A stretch of 64,000 nucleotides of DNA from Tateyamaria sp. Alg231-49 (GCF_900143535.1 NZ_FRFA01000006.1:1-64000), one strand, 5' to 3'; shown: positions 54,063 to 62,637, numbered from the stretch's first letter. Translations and numbers: made by a program. Notes: generated by a model not told the origin, from the sequence alone.

Positions 54063-55031
54063 TCAGACCGTGTGAACTGGCGTGCGATAGTTGATGCGCC
54101 GAACCGAGCCGGTTTTGGAGCGCATCAGAAGCGTTTCGCACTCGAGCCATCCGGGTTCGCGGTGAACGGCGGCCAACAAAGACCCAGAGGTGACGCCGGT
54201 CGCTGCAAAGATCACATCCTGCGTGACCATTTCGTCGCGGCTGTAGATCCGGTTCAGGTCTGTGATCCCTGCCTTGGCCGCGCGCCCTTTTTCGTCGTCG
54301 TTGCGGAACAGCAATTGGCCATAAATCTGACCGCCCATGCATTTCAGGGCCGCGGCGGCCAGCACGCCTTCGGGTGCGCCGCCTTCGCCCATGTACATGT
54401 CGATACCTGTGGACGGGTCCGCGCAATGCATGACGCCGGCGACATCACCATCGGTGATCAGGCGAATCGACGCGCCTGTGGCACGCACCGCTTGGATCAT
54501 GGCCTCGTGGCGGGGGCGTTCCAGAATGCAGACTGTAATGTCGGACGTTTCGCACCCTTTGGCTTTTGCAAGCGCCGCTACACGCTCGGCCGGAGACATA
54601 TCAAGGGTCACAGTGTCTGCCTCAAAACCGGGGCCAATTGCCAACTTGTCCATGTAAACGTCTGGCGCATGCAGCATTGAACCGCGGGGTCCCATCGCGA
54701 TCACGGTCAGGGCGTTCGGCATATCTTTGGCGGTCAGTGTGGTCCCTTCAAGCGGGTCCAGTGCAATGTCCACTCCGGGGCCGTTGCCTGTGCCAACCTC
54801 TTCGCCGATGAACAGCATTGGCGCTTCGTCCCGCTCGCCTTCACCGATCACCACAACGCCTGCAATGTCGAGCATGTTCAATTGCTCGCGCATGGCATTC
54901 ACTGCGGCCTGATCTGCGGCCTTTTCATCACCATGTCCAACCAGACGGGCAGACGCCAAAGCGGCGGCCTCGGATACACGGGCCAGGCCAAGCGAGAGCA
55001 TGCGGTCCTGAAAGATGGAAGGGGTGGTCAT
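54063..55031 (-). CDS. glpX: Class II fructose-1,6-bisphosphatase GlpX
   Basis: A 322-residue metal-dependent phosphatase of gluconeogenesis; in some alphaproteobacteria it also acts on sedoheptulose bisphosphate. Metal-binding segments are visible in VVIGEGERDEAPMLFIGEEV and IALDPLEGTTLTAKD. Typical C-terminal parts include CADPSTGIDMYMGEGGAPEG. AAGGA lies 9 nt before the ATG at 55031. It is sandwiched between hom (34 bp upstream) and recJ. Confidence 0.95.
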   Translation of the reverse strand: MTTPSIFQDRMLSLGLARVSEAAALASARLVGHGDEKAADQAAVNAMREQLNMLDIAGVVVIGEGERDEAPMLFIGEEVGTGNGPGVDIALDPLEGTTLTAKDMPNALTVIAMGPRGSMLHAPDVYMDKLAIGPGFEADTVTLDMSPAERVAALAKAKGCETSDITVCILERPRHEAMIQAVRATGASIRLITDGDVAGVMHCADPSTGIDMYMGEGGAPEGVLAAAALKCMGGQIYGQLLFRNDDEKGRAAKAGITDLNRIYSRDEMVTQDVIFAATGVTSGSLLAAVHREPGWLECETLLMRSKTGSVRRINYRTPVHTV

Positions 55032-55064
55032 GGCAATAGTCCTTTTCGGGATCAAACAGGGTGC

Positions 55065-56351
55065 TCAGACGGCTTCGATGCGCAGCACCACAGGGTCAGA
55101 GAGCAATACGTCTATGGATTTCATCGCGCCAATCGCGTTGTCGAGGTCGGCGCGCGTGGTTTTATGCGTCACGATCAGCACGGGGGCCGAGGAATCGCTG
55201 TGTTCATACTGGCGCATCCGGTCAATACTGACACCCGCATCGCCCAGCACGGTTGCGATTTTGGCAAGCGCCCCGGGTTTGTCGGCCAGTGCCATCCGCA
55301 GATAGTACGGCGCAGGCAGGACGGAACTTGCGCGATCTGCATGTTCAAGCATGGCGGCGGGCTGACCAAAGACGGGCAGGCGGGTGCCGCGCGCTATGTC
55401 GCACACGTCGCCCATCACCGCAGAGGCTGTTGGCCCCTCGCCAGCGCCGGGCCCGCGCAACACGATTTGTTCGACCGCGTCGCCTTCGATGGCCACCATG
55501 TTGGTGCCACCCTGCAATTGGCCCATAGGCGAGGATGCGGGCACAAGGCAGGGCATCATTCGCTGTTCAAGACCGCGCCCGGTGCGCTGTGCAACGCCCA
55601 GCAGCTTGATTTTGAACCCCATGTCATCGGCGTGCCGGATGTCATTGATACTGACACGTTCGATCCCTTCCAGTTCGATCCCGTCAAAGTCGACCTGTGT
55701 GCCGAATGCGATAGAGGACAGAATAGCGAGTTTGTGCGCTGCGTCGATGCCGCCCACGTCCAGTTGCGGATCGGCTTCCAAATACCCAAGTGCGTCGGCT
55801 TCGGCAAAGACCTCATCATAGCTCAGGCCTGCGTTTTCCATGCGGGTCAGGATGTAGTTACAGGACCCGTTCATAACCCCGACGATCCGGGTGATGTCAT
55901 TGCCCGCAAGCCCTTCGCTCAGCGCCTTGATCACAGGGATGCCCCCGGCGACTGCTGCCTCATAGCGCAGCGACACTCCGGCAGCTTCTGCCGCTTCGGC
56001 CAGTGACTGGCCATGGATGGCAAGCATAGCTTTGTTGGCGGTGACCACGTCTTTTCCGGCGGCGATAGCGGCCTCAACCGAGGCTTTGGCCGGGCCTTCG
56101 GTGCCGCCCATCAGTTCGACATAGATGTCCACATCGTCCCGCTTGGCCAGCGCAACGGGGTCGTCTTCCCATGCGTAGGCCGACAGAGACACGCCGCGAT
56201 CCTTGTCACGGCTGCGCGCGCTGACGGCGGTTATTGTAATGTCACGACCCGTCCGCACAGCCAGCATAGCGGCGTGCAGGCGCACGATTTTGACCACACC
56301 GATACCAACCGTTCCCAATCCGGCGATGCCAAGGCGCAGGGGTGCGTTCAT
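55065..56351 (-). CDS. hom: Homoserine dehydrogenase
   Basis: A 428-residue NAD(P)-dependent enzyme of the threonine/methionine pathway. The Rossmann motif is IAGLGTVGIGVVK at the N-terminus, the catalytic part includes VMNGSCNYILTRME and AYADALGYLEADPQLDVGGID-like residues, and a C-terminal ACT domain (about 350-428) allows feedback inhibition, probably by threonine. AAGGA lies before the ATG. It is the first gene of the hom-glpX-recJ operon. Confidence 0.95.
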   Translation of the reverse strand: MNAPLRLGIAGLGTVGIGVVKIVRLHAAMLAVRTGRDITITAVSARSRDKDRGVSLSAYAWEDDPVALAKRDDVDIYVELMGGTEGPAKASVEAAIAAGKDVVTANKAMLAIHGQSLAEAAEAAGVSLRYEAAVAGGIPVIKALSEGLAGNDITRIVGVMNGSCNYILTRMENAGLSYDEVFAEADALGYLEADPQLDVGGIDAAHKLAILSSIAFGTQVDFDGIELEGIERVSINDIRHADDMGFKIKLLGVAQRTGRGLEQRMMPCLVPASSPMGQLQGGTNMVAIEGDAVEQIVLRGPGAGEGPTASAVMGDVCDIARGTRLPVFGQPAAMLEHADRASSVLPAPYYLRMALADKPGALAKIATVLGDAGVSIDRMRQYEHSDSSAPVLIVTHKTTRADLDNAIGAMKSIDVLLSDPVVLRIEAV

Positions 56352-56447
56352 GTGGGTGTCCTTTTCATCATGCGCACCGGTCTTCGGGCGTTTGGTCGCG
56401 ATGTAACGGGTTCCGGGATGGGGTGCAATTGCCGTGCACGCGCAGAA

Positions 56448-56735
56448 TCAGTTGCGCGCCGCCTCTAGCTGACGTTCGGTCTCCGCATCCACAACGTCGC
56501 GCTCTTGCAAGGCGGCGGCGCGTGCGCGGAGTGCGGCAATGCGCCCGTCTAGTGCCTGCGTGGTCTGGATTGGATCTGCCACAACCGGGGCGTTGGCATT
56601 TAAAAGCGGTTCAATTGGGACCAGTTGCGGGAAATCGGCATCCCTGAGGTCCGGCGCAACAGTGCCGTCAAGTTCGGGAAATTGCGTGCAAGCGGCAAGC
56701 GTCAGGCACAGTATAAGGGATGTAGCGCGTATCAC
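56448..56735 (-). CDS. Small lipoprotein
   Basis: About 95 residues starting at a GTG (56735); an upstream ATG at 56768 is the alternative. The signal peptide ends in the lipobox LTLAAC, so the mature N-terminus should be acylated. The remainder is short and ends with an Ala/Arg-rich amphipathic helix (ALDGRIAALRARAAALQERD) that could form a coiled coil. I recognise no family. It lies upstream of hom in the same orientation. Confidence 0.7.
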   Translation of the reverse strand: MIRATSLILCLTLAACTQFPELDGTVAPDLRDADFPQLVPIEPLLNANAPVVADPIQTTQALDGRIAALRARAAALQERDVVDAETERQLEAARN

Positions 56736-56813
56736 GTGGCAGGTGTCCGCAAAAGGCTGCAGGTTCAAAAAGGATGCACGATGGGGCCGCCCTGCGCAAG
56801 CGCCACTTGGTTT

Positions 56814-56827
56814 TGAACGCTTGTTCA
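56814..56827. promoter_or_regulatory. Inverted repeat before the TetR gene
   Basis: TGAAC-GCTT-GTTCA is a perfect inverted repeat ending 15 bp before the TetR ATG. This is a typical site for autoregulation by the adjacent TetR-family protein. Confidence 0.5.
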
Positions 56828-56842
56828 GTTAAACCCAACCGC

Positions 56843-57439
56843 ATGCCCCGTACCATTGGATCACATTCTGGCATCACAGGACCGCGCGTGCGCTCCGCTG
56901 CCTTGGCCTTGTTTGCGCGGCACGGGTTTGCGGCGGTTTCCATGCGCCAGATCGCGGCGGAGGTCGGTGTGCAGGCTGGTGCACTATATAACTACACACC
57001 GGACAAGCAGAGCCTGTTATTTGATCTGATGTGCAACCATATGGAGGAGTTGCTGGCGGCGTTGCCAAAGGAGTCCGATGCTTCGGCGGCAAAACAGTTG
57101 GAAAACTTTGTGCGCTTTCACATCGCCTTTCATCATGAACGTCCCGATGCGGTTTTCATCGCCTACATGGAATTGCGCAACCTCGCGCCTGACAATTTCA
57201 CGGTGATTGAGGGGCTGCGCCGTCGCTATGAAACTGCGCTTGAAACCATACTGCGCGCGGGAGCAGCAGAGGGCGTTTTTTCAGTTCAGGATACCAAAGT
57301 CGCCACCTTGGCCGTGATTGCCATGCTGACGGGTGTGACCACGTGGTTCCGCGCCGAAGGCCGTCTGAGTTTGCGCGCTGTGCAGGATCAATACTGGGAC
57401 ATGGTGCATCGAATGGTGTCGCCGGGCGGCACTGTTTAG
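56843..57439 (+). CDS. TetR-family transcriptional regulator
   Basis: A 198-residue regulator. The N-terminal helix-turn-helix covers about residues 15-60 (FARHGFAAVSMRQIAAEVGV and AGALYNYTPDKQSLLFDLM). The ligand-binding helical part follows, with FHIAFHHERPDAVFIAYMEL. The GALYNY signature and overall pattern resemble regulators of acyl-CoA or fatty-acid genes. The target genes are not evident. The ATG at 56843 (MPRTIGSHSG) is chosen because an inverted repeat lies just upstream. Confidence 0.9.
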   Translation: MPRTIGSHSGITGPRVRSAALALFARHGFAAVSMRQIAAEVGVQAGALYNYTPDKQSLLFDLMCNHMEELLAALPKESDASAAKQLENFVRFHIAFHHERPDAVFIAYMELRNLAPDNFTVIEGLRRRYETALETILRAGAAEGVFSVQDTKVATLAVIAMLTGVTTWFRAEGRLSLRAVQDQYWDMVHRMVSPGGTV

Positions 57440-57767
57440 CCCCTGCGGGCCTAAAGGCGCCCTCCCACCGACCCGGTATTGCAGGTGAAGAGCGACGGGA
57501 ACCACCACATCCGTTTGGTTCTCTCATTCCCGAGGACCTGTATGTACAGGTGGGTGCCAGGTAACCGGACCAGGATCCGGACAGAGCCAGCGCCCTCGGA
57601 ATTGCTTAAGGCCACCGGAATGCAACCTGTCACGAGAAGGGCAGAACCCGTCACTGCGCTAGATAGGCGGTGTGTATCGGCGCGGCAAGTGTGGCAATTG
57701 TGCCTTTGGCCGACCGGCCCTTCAGAGAGGATTTTGGAAACAGAGAAGGAGCCCGGCGCATTTAACG
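57440..57767. other. Gene-free stretch with consecutive inverted repeats
   Basis: No convincing gene. Three stem-loops follow one another: GGGAACCA/TGGTTCTC (57497-57523), ACCTGTA-TG-TACAGGT (57536-57551) and CCGGA-CCAGGA-TCCGG (57565-57580). The frames of 130-150 codons that cross it on both strands have no recognisable domain. It may encode a small structured RNA or carry regulatory sites. Confidence 0.4.
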
Positions 57768-58196
57768 CTAGGTGGTGTTGGGTGCACCTGTGTTTGCGTT
57801 CAGGTGGTCCCGCAGGCTGGTTTCGAAGAAGTGCTGCCACCCGCGCTGGCAGACGTCAAAGCAGGGCAGGGTGGGGCCGAGGCCTTCATGAGTTAATTGG
57901 ATTTTGCACCCTGTTTCGGTTGGCGTGATCTGCCAAAGGAGACGTGTCCCCACCCATTCGGCTGCGTCCTCGACATCCTCAATGATCATATGCGCGTCGG
58001 TACATTTCCATTCAAAGGACAATGGGCTAGCCCCAGGTTCAAAGTGAAATGTCGCATGGCTGTTGTTGAACCGTGTGGTGAATCCGTTTGTGCGCCGTTC
58101 AATCCGGGTGGACCACCATTGTTCCAGATCGTTCGTGATGGCCTGCGCCGCCCTTTCGGGCGACGCAGTGGTCGATATGGTTGCGCTGTAGTCCAT
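57768..58196 (-). CDS. SRPBCC (AHSA1/START-like) domain protein
   Basis: A 142-residue single-domain helix-grip protein. It begins MDYSATISTTASPERAAQAI with the first helix QWWSTRIERR, and has the typical late strand ITPTETGCKIQLTHEGLGP and the long C-terminal helix GWQHFFETSLRDHL. It binds a hydrophobic ligand, unidentified. Its ATG overlaps the stop of the preceding SRPBCC gene by one base (TAATG), so the pair is translationally coupled. Confidence 0.87.
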   Translation of the reverse strand: MDYSATISTTASPERAAQAITNDLEQWWSTRIERRTNGFTTRFNNSHATFHFEPGASPLSFEWKCTDAHMIIEDVEDAAEWVGTRLLWQITPTETGCKIQLTHEGLGPTLPCFDVCQRGWQHFFETSLRDHLNANTGAPNTT

Positions 58197-58615
58197 TAGT
58201 TATCACCGTGTAGGGCGCCGCGCATTTGCATGAGGTGGTCGTCCCAACCTTTGTCCAGAGCGAGCGTGAGACCGAAGGCCTCCGCACCTTGGGGCAGGCC
58301 TTCATGTGTCAGCGACAATTGAGTGCCGCCGGGCACATCGCTGAGCGCCCATTTAACCGTACTGACCGCATCGCCCATTGGGCCCACTGTGAACGTGTAT
58401 TCAAGATAGTCGGGCTTTTGCGCCTTGATCACGTCGCCCCAGATCAACAAATCGCCGCTGGTCGTGCCAAACATCTCTAGCTTTTCACCCGCAGCGATTG
58501 GCGTTTTCGGGGCGTGGAACCACTTGGCCAGATGTTCGGGTTGGGTGAGATAGTCCCAGACCAACTCGCGTGGGGCTTTGAGAAAGATCGTTTTGTTCAG
58601 CGTGGTGTCGGTCAT
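58196..58615 (-). CDS. SRPBCC (AHSA1-like) domain protein
   Basis: A 139-residue helix-grip protein of the AHSA1 (activator of Hsp90 ATPase homologue) group, with the family-typical PRELVWDYLTQPEHLAKWF and GGTQLSLTHEGLPQG motifs. The start at 58615 has AAGGA 6 nt upstream and overlaps the ArsR stop by 4 bp. Together with the ArsR regulator and the second SRPBCC gene it forms a three-gene operon. Confidence 0.88.
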   Translation of the reverse strand: MTDTTLNKTIFLKAPRELVWDYLTQPEHLAKWFHAPKTPIAAGEKLEMFGTTSGDLLIWGDVIKAQKPDYLEYTFTVGPMGDAVSTVKWALSDVPGGTQLSLTHEGLPQGAEAFGLTLALDKGWDDHLMQMRGALHGDN

Positions 58616-58932
58616 TGGATGTCCTTTTCGATGGCAGTTTTCAGGTCGGCAAGGCGGTCGTCCCAGAAGTGGTCGAAGAATTCGAGCCATGAGAGCACTG
58701 GCGCGAGGCCTAAGGGGTTGATCTGATTGATCCGTTCGCGACCGCGGGCTTCGACAGTGATGAGGCCGCCATCATTGAGCACGGTCAGGTGCTTTTTGAC
58801 GGCGGCGCGTGTCATGTCGAAATGAGCAGAGACTTCGGCGATGGTCAGCGCGTTGGCGCTGAGCAGTCGCATGATGTCCCGCCGGGTCGGATCGGCAAGG
58901 GCGCGAAAGGCGTTTTGGGTTTGGTCGGGCAT
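58612..58932 (-). CDS. ArsR-family regulator
   Basis: A 106-residue winged-helix regulator beginning MPDQTQNAFRALADPTRRDI. The helix-turn-helix is ALTIAEVSAHFDMTRAAVKKHLTVL (about residues 29-53). It lacks the CXC metal-binding motif of metal-responsive ArsR proteins. Such proteins are often found with SRPBCC genes; it probably represses its own operon. The promoter should be upstream of 58932; I did not identify the operator. Confidence 0.9.
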   Translation of the reverse strand: MPDQTQNAFRALADPTRRDIMRLLSANALTIAEVSAHFDMTRAAVKKHLTVLNDGGLITVEARGRERINQINPLGLAPVLSWLEFFDHFWDDRLADLKTAIEKDIQ

Positions 58933-59029
58933 GGTCTCGCAACGTGATACTTTTTGGTATCACGATAATGCGAAACCTTTTGGTATCATGTCAACCCCAG
59001 CGAATGCGCCTGAGAACCTAAGGTCTAAG

Positions 59030-59785
59030 TTATTCAGAAGTCTGGATAAAACCGTATCGTTCCAGCTCTTCGGGAAGCAGAACGTAGATCTCATCTGGTG
59101 GCGTGGACAGCGCTTGCTGCATCAAAAGGGGGTCGATTCCCATCTGATCCAGATATGTCATGACCTCGCCCTGACCGCGCTGAATATCTTCTACCGCGAA
59201 GGCTGCAGGCAGGAATGTCTTTTCTCCGAAGTAGTGCTGGTGCACGCCGATGTAGGCGTCAGCGTCGATGTCCCGGGTGACCCCCGCGGCCAACACGTAA
59301 GGGCAGGCGGAATAGCAGTATTCCCCTGCCAGCATTTGCGTGTTGATCCCTGCAGCGCGGATGTGGCGGCCAAGGGCCAGCGCGTCAACGACTGAACCAC
59401 CCGGAGATTGCAGGATTAACGTTTCGGGTGCGGGGTCGGCGGCATCGATCAGGCTGATCAGGCGTTCGGCGTCGCCGCCGCCGATTGCGCCTTCCAACCG
59501 ATAGGTGCCGTCACCGGTCGCGCTCAGTACCAGCCGTTTGGGCAACTGACCGGGATCGCGGGCGGGTTGAACGACGGGTCGGTCCCGGTCTGGGCGGAAG
59601 GTGCGCCGTTGGTCGCCGGGGCGAACGGGTTCTGTAAGGCGAGGCGCGTTTGGCCCAAACTGAGGCAGGCGCAGCCCTTGCATATCGCCAAGCACCAGCA
59701 ATCCGCCAAGGCCCAATTGGAAGATCAGGATACCCATAAGGACCCGCGCAACGGGGCCGCGTTCTTTGCCTGTGCCCGAATTCAT
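59030..59785 (-). CDS. Membrane-anchored ClpP-like protein
   Basis: A 251-residue protein with an N-terminal membrane span (about residues 13-34), a Pro/Arg-rich linker (50-80) and a ClpP/crotonase-fold domain. The oxyanion-loop motif is LQSPGGSVVDAL (about 125-136), the putative nucleophile is S159 in EYCYSACPYV, and the putative His is H182 in GVHQHYF. So it looks like a periplasmic serine protease or a related hydrolase. It overlaps the preceding gene (a coiled-coil membrane protein) by 4 bp. Confidence 0.8.
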   Translation of the reverse strand: MNSGTGKERGPVARVLMGILIFQLGLGGLLVLGDMQGLRLPQFGPNAPRLTEPVRPGDQRRTFRPDRDRPVVQPARDPGQLPKRLVLSATGDGTYRLEGAIGGGDAERLISLIDAADPAPETLILQSPGGSVVDALALGRHIRAAGINTQMLAGEYCYSACPYVLAAGVTRDIDADAYIGVHQHYFGEKTFLPAAFAVEDIQRGQGEVMTYLDQMGIDPLLMQQALSTPPDEIYVLLPEELERYGFIQTSE

Positions 59786-61059
59786 TCGGCTGCCCGATGG
59801 GGCAGAGGGCGCGGTGGTTCGTGCTGGTCACGCTCGTGCAGCGTGTTTTCGACGTCGCGCATCGCGGCCATTGCGGCACGCAATTCGGCCAGTGTCAGCG
59901 TGTCTTCGATGGCCGCCCCTTCGCGCCCCCCTCGGATGGCCGATTGGGTGATCGCAAGGATAAAGACCAACACTGCCGGCAAAAGGTCGATGGCGATAGC
60001 CCCGGCCCATGAAGGTACGAAGTTGCGGGCATAAAGGATGACAGCATCGGCCGAAGAGATTGGTGTGTAGGTTACATCGCTGGCCGGTTGCAGGGCCTGT
60101 ACGGTCTGCGCGGCGCGTTCCAGCGTGTTGGCGCGCTGGGCTAGCACTTCGAGCACCGAGGAGATCGTTGCGGCCTGATCCGCGCGACCTTCAGTTGTGC
60201 TGCCATCAAGTTCGGGCAACACGACAGAGGCGGCAAGGTCTTGGGCCGCCCGCTCGACGAGGGGCGCGACAGAGAGTTGGCGCAGTTGCGTGATCAGCCC
60301 GGCCAAGCGTACGGCCTGTTCTGAAAATTCAACGCTCCGGGCCTCGACAGGGCCGGGTTCAACGGTCAAGGCCCGCATGCGCGACAAGATCGCGTTGCCT
60401 TCAGCAAAGGCGGCCTCAACCAGTGGGGTCTGGGCGCTGATTTGCCCCTCAAGCCCGGAGAGTTCCGCAGATTTTTGACGCAATACGCGGAAAACGGCAC
60501 CTTGCCCGGCAAGGCCCGACAGAGACCCTGCGGCCTCTTGCTCCGAGAGATCTTCGAAGGACTGGCGCACCCGCGCAACATCGCGTTCAAGCGATTGGCC
60601 CGTCAGTGCCACCTCATGGGCCCGCTCAAGGCTGACCTGATAATCCTGAACGGTCTTGGCCAAATGCTGTTCTACGGCGGCCGATCCTGCGAGCGCGGCG
60701 GCGTTGAGCCAGGACGACATGGCCACAATCGCGAGAGATCCGGCACCCATGGCCAGCATCAGGCCGATGCGGGCGCGCGCCGAACGGACGGCCGGAAAAA
60801 GGCGCATCATGTACGACCAAAACACGAAGATGCCCACGGAGACGGCCACCGAATAGGCGATGGCAGCAAAAACGGACATGGCCCCGTTTTCATCGAGCAG
60901 AGAAGATACTCCAAGGTAGGTGTAGATCCCGGAGGCGGTGGCAAGCACGCCGAGTGCTGTGCCAGAAAACGTATCCAGCCAGCCAAGGTGCCCTTCAAGC
61001 TCGCGGGCATAGCGAACGCCGCGCGCTTGCGCTGCGTCAGAGCGAGTGTCGTCTGTCAT
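59782..61059 (-). CDS. Large coiled-coil membrane protein, function unknown
   Basis: About 425 residues. Three N-terminal spans (about residues 32-53, 60-86 and 94-118) are followed by a long helical region (about 125-350) with repeated Gln/Glu/Ala heptad-like segments, typical of a coiled coil. A last span (GAIAIDLLPAVLVFILAIT, about 372-392) and a cytoplasmic tail with LTLAELRAAMAAMRDVENTL complete it. I recognise no family. Its stop overlaps the ClpP-like gene start by 4 bp, so the two probably work together. The start at 61059 has GGGGGACAGG before it. Confidence 0.78.
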   Translation of the reverse strand: MTDDTRSDAAQARGVRYARELEGHLGWLDTFSGTALGVLATASGIYTYLGVSSLLDENGAMSVFAAIAYSVAVSVGIFVFWSYMMRLFPAVRSARARIGLMLAMGAGSLAIVAMSSWLNAAALAGSAAVEQHLAKTVQDYQVSLERAHEVALTGQSLERDVARVRQSFEDLSEQEAAGSLSGLAGQGAVFRVLRQKSAELSGLEGQISAQTPLVEAAFAEGNAILSRMRALTVEPGPVEARSVEFSEQAVRLAGLITQLRQLSVAPLVERAAQDLAASVVLPELDGSTTEGRADQAATISSVLEVLAQRANTLERAAQTVQALQPASDVTYTPISSADAVILYARNFVPSWAGAIAIDLLPAVLVFILAITQSAIRGGREGAAIEDTLTLAELRAAMAAMRDVENTLHERDQHEPPRPLPHRAAE

Positions 61060-61138
61060 ACCTGTCCCCCGGTTCGTTGGGGATAAGGTAGGGGTGCAAG
61101 TCGCTGACGCCAAGGGTTGGGGATGCACGCTTGCTTTT

Positions 61139-61153
61139 GTTCAGGTTTTGTTC
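61139..61153. promoter_or_regulatory. LexA (SOS) box upstream of mmcB
   Basis: GTTC-AGGTTTT-GTTC matches the GTTC-N7-GTTC direct repeat exactly. It lies 12 bp before the mmcB ATG and 79 bp from the divergent coiled-coil gene, so LexA could repress mmcB and possibly the neighbour. Confidence 0.8.
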
Positions 61154-61165
61154 ATATTCGGTTTC

Positions 61166-61636
61166 ATGCGAAATCCGCTTGATCCCGTTGCTTTGGTAAC
61201 CGACCTGATGCCGGGCCAATTGCTTGCACGTGGCGTGTCGCGCCATCTGGCCAGCCTGGGTTGGGTCACTGTCGAAGAGCTGGTGCCGACTCGAGGTTTG
61301 CGGGTGGATGTGATGGCGCTTGGACCCAAGGGAGAAATCTGGGTGGTCGAGTGCAAGTCTAGCCGCGCGGATTTCGTCGGTGATTCCAAGTGGGAAGGGT
61401 ATCTGGAGTGGTGCGACCGGTTCTTTTGGGCAGTCGAAGCCGACTTTCCGGTCGATCTGTTGCCCGAGGACAGTGGGCTAATCATCGCAGATGCCTATGA
61501 CGCTGAAATCATCCGTGTGGGGGATGAGGACAAGCTTGCGCCAGCGAGGCGCAAAGCAATGGTTCACACTTTTGCCACCCACGCGGCACGTCGCCTGCAT
61601 GGCTTGCGTGATCCAGGTGCTGGGCTCGGCTGGTAG
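61166..61636 (+). CDS. mmcB: MmcB-family DNA repair protein
   Basis: A 156-residue protein of the MmcB family with a nuclease-like (PD-(D/E)XK) pattern: RVDVMALGPKGEIWVVECKSSRADF, where D, E and K correspond to catalytic residues. In Caulobacter mmcB is an SOS gene involved in mitomycin resistance. A perfect LexA box lies just before the ATG at 61166, supporting damage induction and this start. It begins MRNPLDPVALVTDLM. Confidence 0.88.
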   Translation: MRNPLDPVALVTDLMPGQLLARGVSRHLASLGWVTVEELVPTRGLRVDVMALGPKGEIWVVECKSSRADFVGDSKWEGYLEWCDRFFWAVEADFPVDLLPEDSGLIIADAYDAEIIRVGDEDKLAPARRKAMVHTFATHAARRLHGLRDPGAGLGW

Positions 61637-61799
61637 CTATCGGGCAAAGCTTGTCGACACGTGCTTTCTCTGCGGGGAAGGTGTTGCGCAATTCTCATGC
61701 GGGCACAGGATGTGACCAAGATGTGGATGACACGGTTGACGGAGGGTTGCGCATTGGTCAACAAAAAGACCGTTATCATCCAAAGAGGCCTTAGCCGCG

Positions 61800-62591
61800 A
61801 TGTCCGTCAATCCATTGGAATTTCTACCTCTCTGGGCATATTTTTCCATTACGGTGGCCTTTATCGGCATCGCTGTCTACGCAGGGTGGACGGTGGGCGC
61901 GCGCAGCTTTGAGCGGTCCGGCGAAGTGGAAGGCCCGTCGATCGGGATTACGGTAGGTGCACTGCTCAGCCTGACGGGTTTCTTGCTGGCGTTCACATTC
62001 AGCATGGTTAACGCGCGGTTTGAGGATCGTAGGCAAACCGTATTGATCGAGGCGAACGCCATTGGAACTGCGTATCTGCGTACCGACCTATTGCCCGAGC
62101 CAAAAGGGGCAGAGGCCAGAGAATTACTGCGGCAATATATCGAACTTCGGATCGTAACCCACGCGTTCAGTTCTACCGACCCAGAAGTCGATCAGGTGAT
62201 CTCGGAATCCGAAGACCTTCAAGCCGCGCTATGGGCCGTTGCGACGGAGGTCGCGCAAAGCGCGCCGACGCCGATTTCTGGCTACTTCGTACAATCGATC
62301 AATGAGGTTATCGACGTTCATTCGGTTCGGGTCATTTTTGGGACCCGCAGCACTATTCCAACAGAAATATGGGTGTGTCTGTATGTGCTGGCGGCTGTCG
62401 GAATGGCAGCATCCGGGTTTCTGGCCGCGAACAGTGGTGGGCGTAATATCTATCCGACGTTTGCGCTGGTGCTGACCTTTTCGGCCATCCTGACGATCAT
62501 TACTGATCTCGACAATCCCGGTCAGGGCGCGATGCGCACAGATCAAGCAGCGCTGATCGACCAAGCTGCACTGATGCCACCGGGCACTTAG
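61800..62591 (+). CDS. Bestrophin-like (DUF4239) membrane protein
   Basis: A 263-residue protein with spans near residues 12-35 and 50-68 (GALLSLTGFLLAFTFSM), and a pair near 196-240 in the C-terminal half. The segment AFTFSMVNARFEDRRQTVLIEANAIGTAYLR is the hallmark of the DUF4239 (bestrophin-like) family. Function unknown; relatives are sometimes regarded as channels. Confidence 0.87.
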   Translation: MSVNPLEFLPLWAYFSITVAFIGIAVYAGWTVGARSFERSGEVEGPSIGITVGALLSLTGFLLAFTFSMVNARFEDRRQTVLIEANAIGTAYLRTDLLPEPKGAEARELLRQYIELRIVTHAFSSTDPEVDQVISESEDLQAALWAVATEVAQSAPTPISGYFVQSINEVIDVHSVRVIFGTRSTIPTEIWVCLYVLAAVGMAASGFLAANSGGRNIYPTFALVLTFSAILTIITDLDNPGQGAMRTDQAALIDQAALMPPGT

Positions 62592-62637
62592 TATGCCGGC
62601 GGGCACTTAGGAAAAACAGTCTCGGATAAGCAGTATC

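Noticed and set aside
54882-56006. 374-codon frame antisense to hom
   Set aside because: Hom has full-length homology and a good ribosome binding site; the antisense frame has no recognisable features.
57451-57928. Overlapping 130-150 codon frames on both strands
   Set aside because: No domains; they cross a set of inverted repeats and overlap the end of a real SRPBCC gene.
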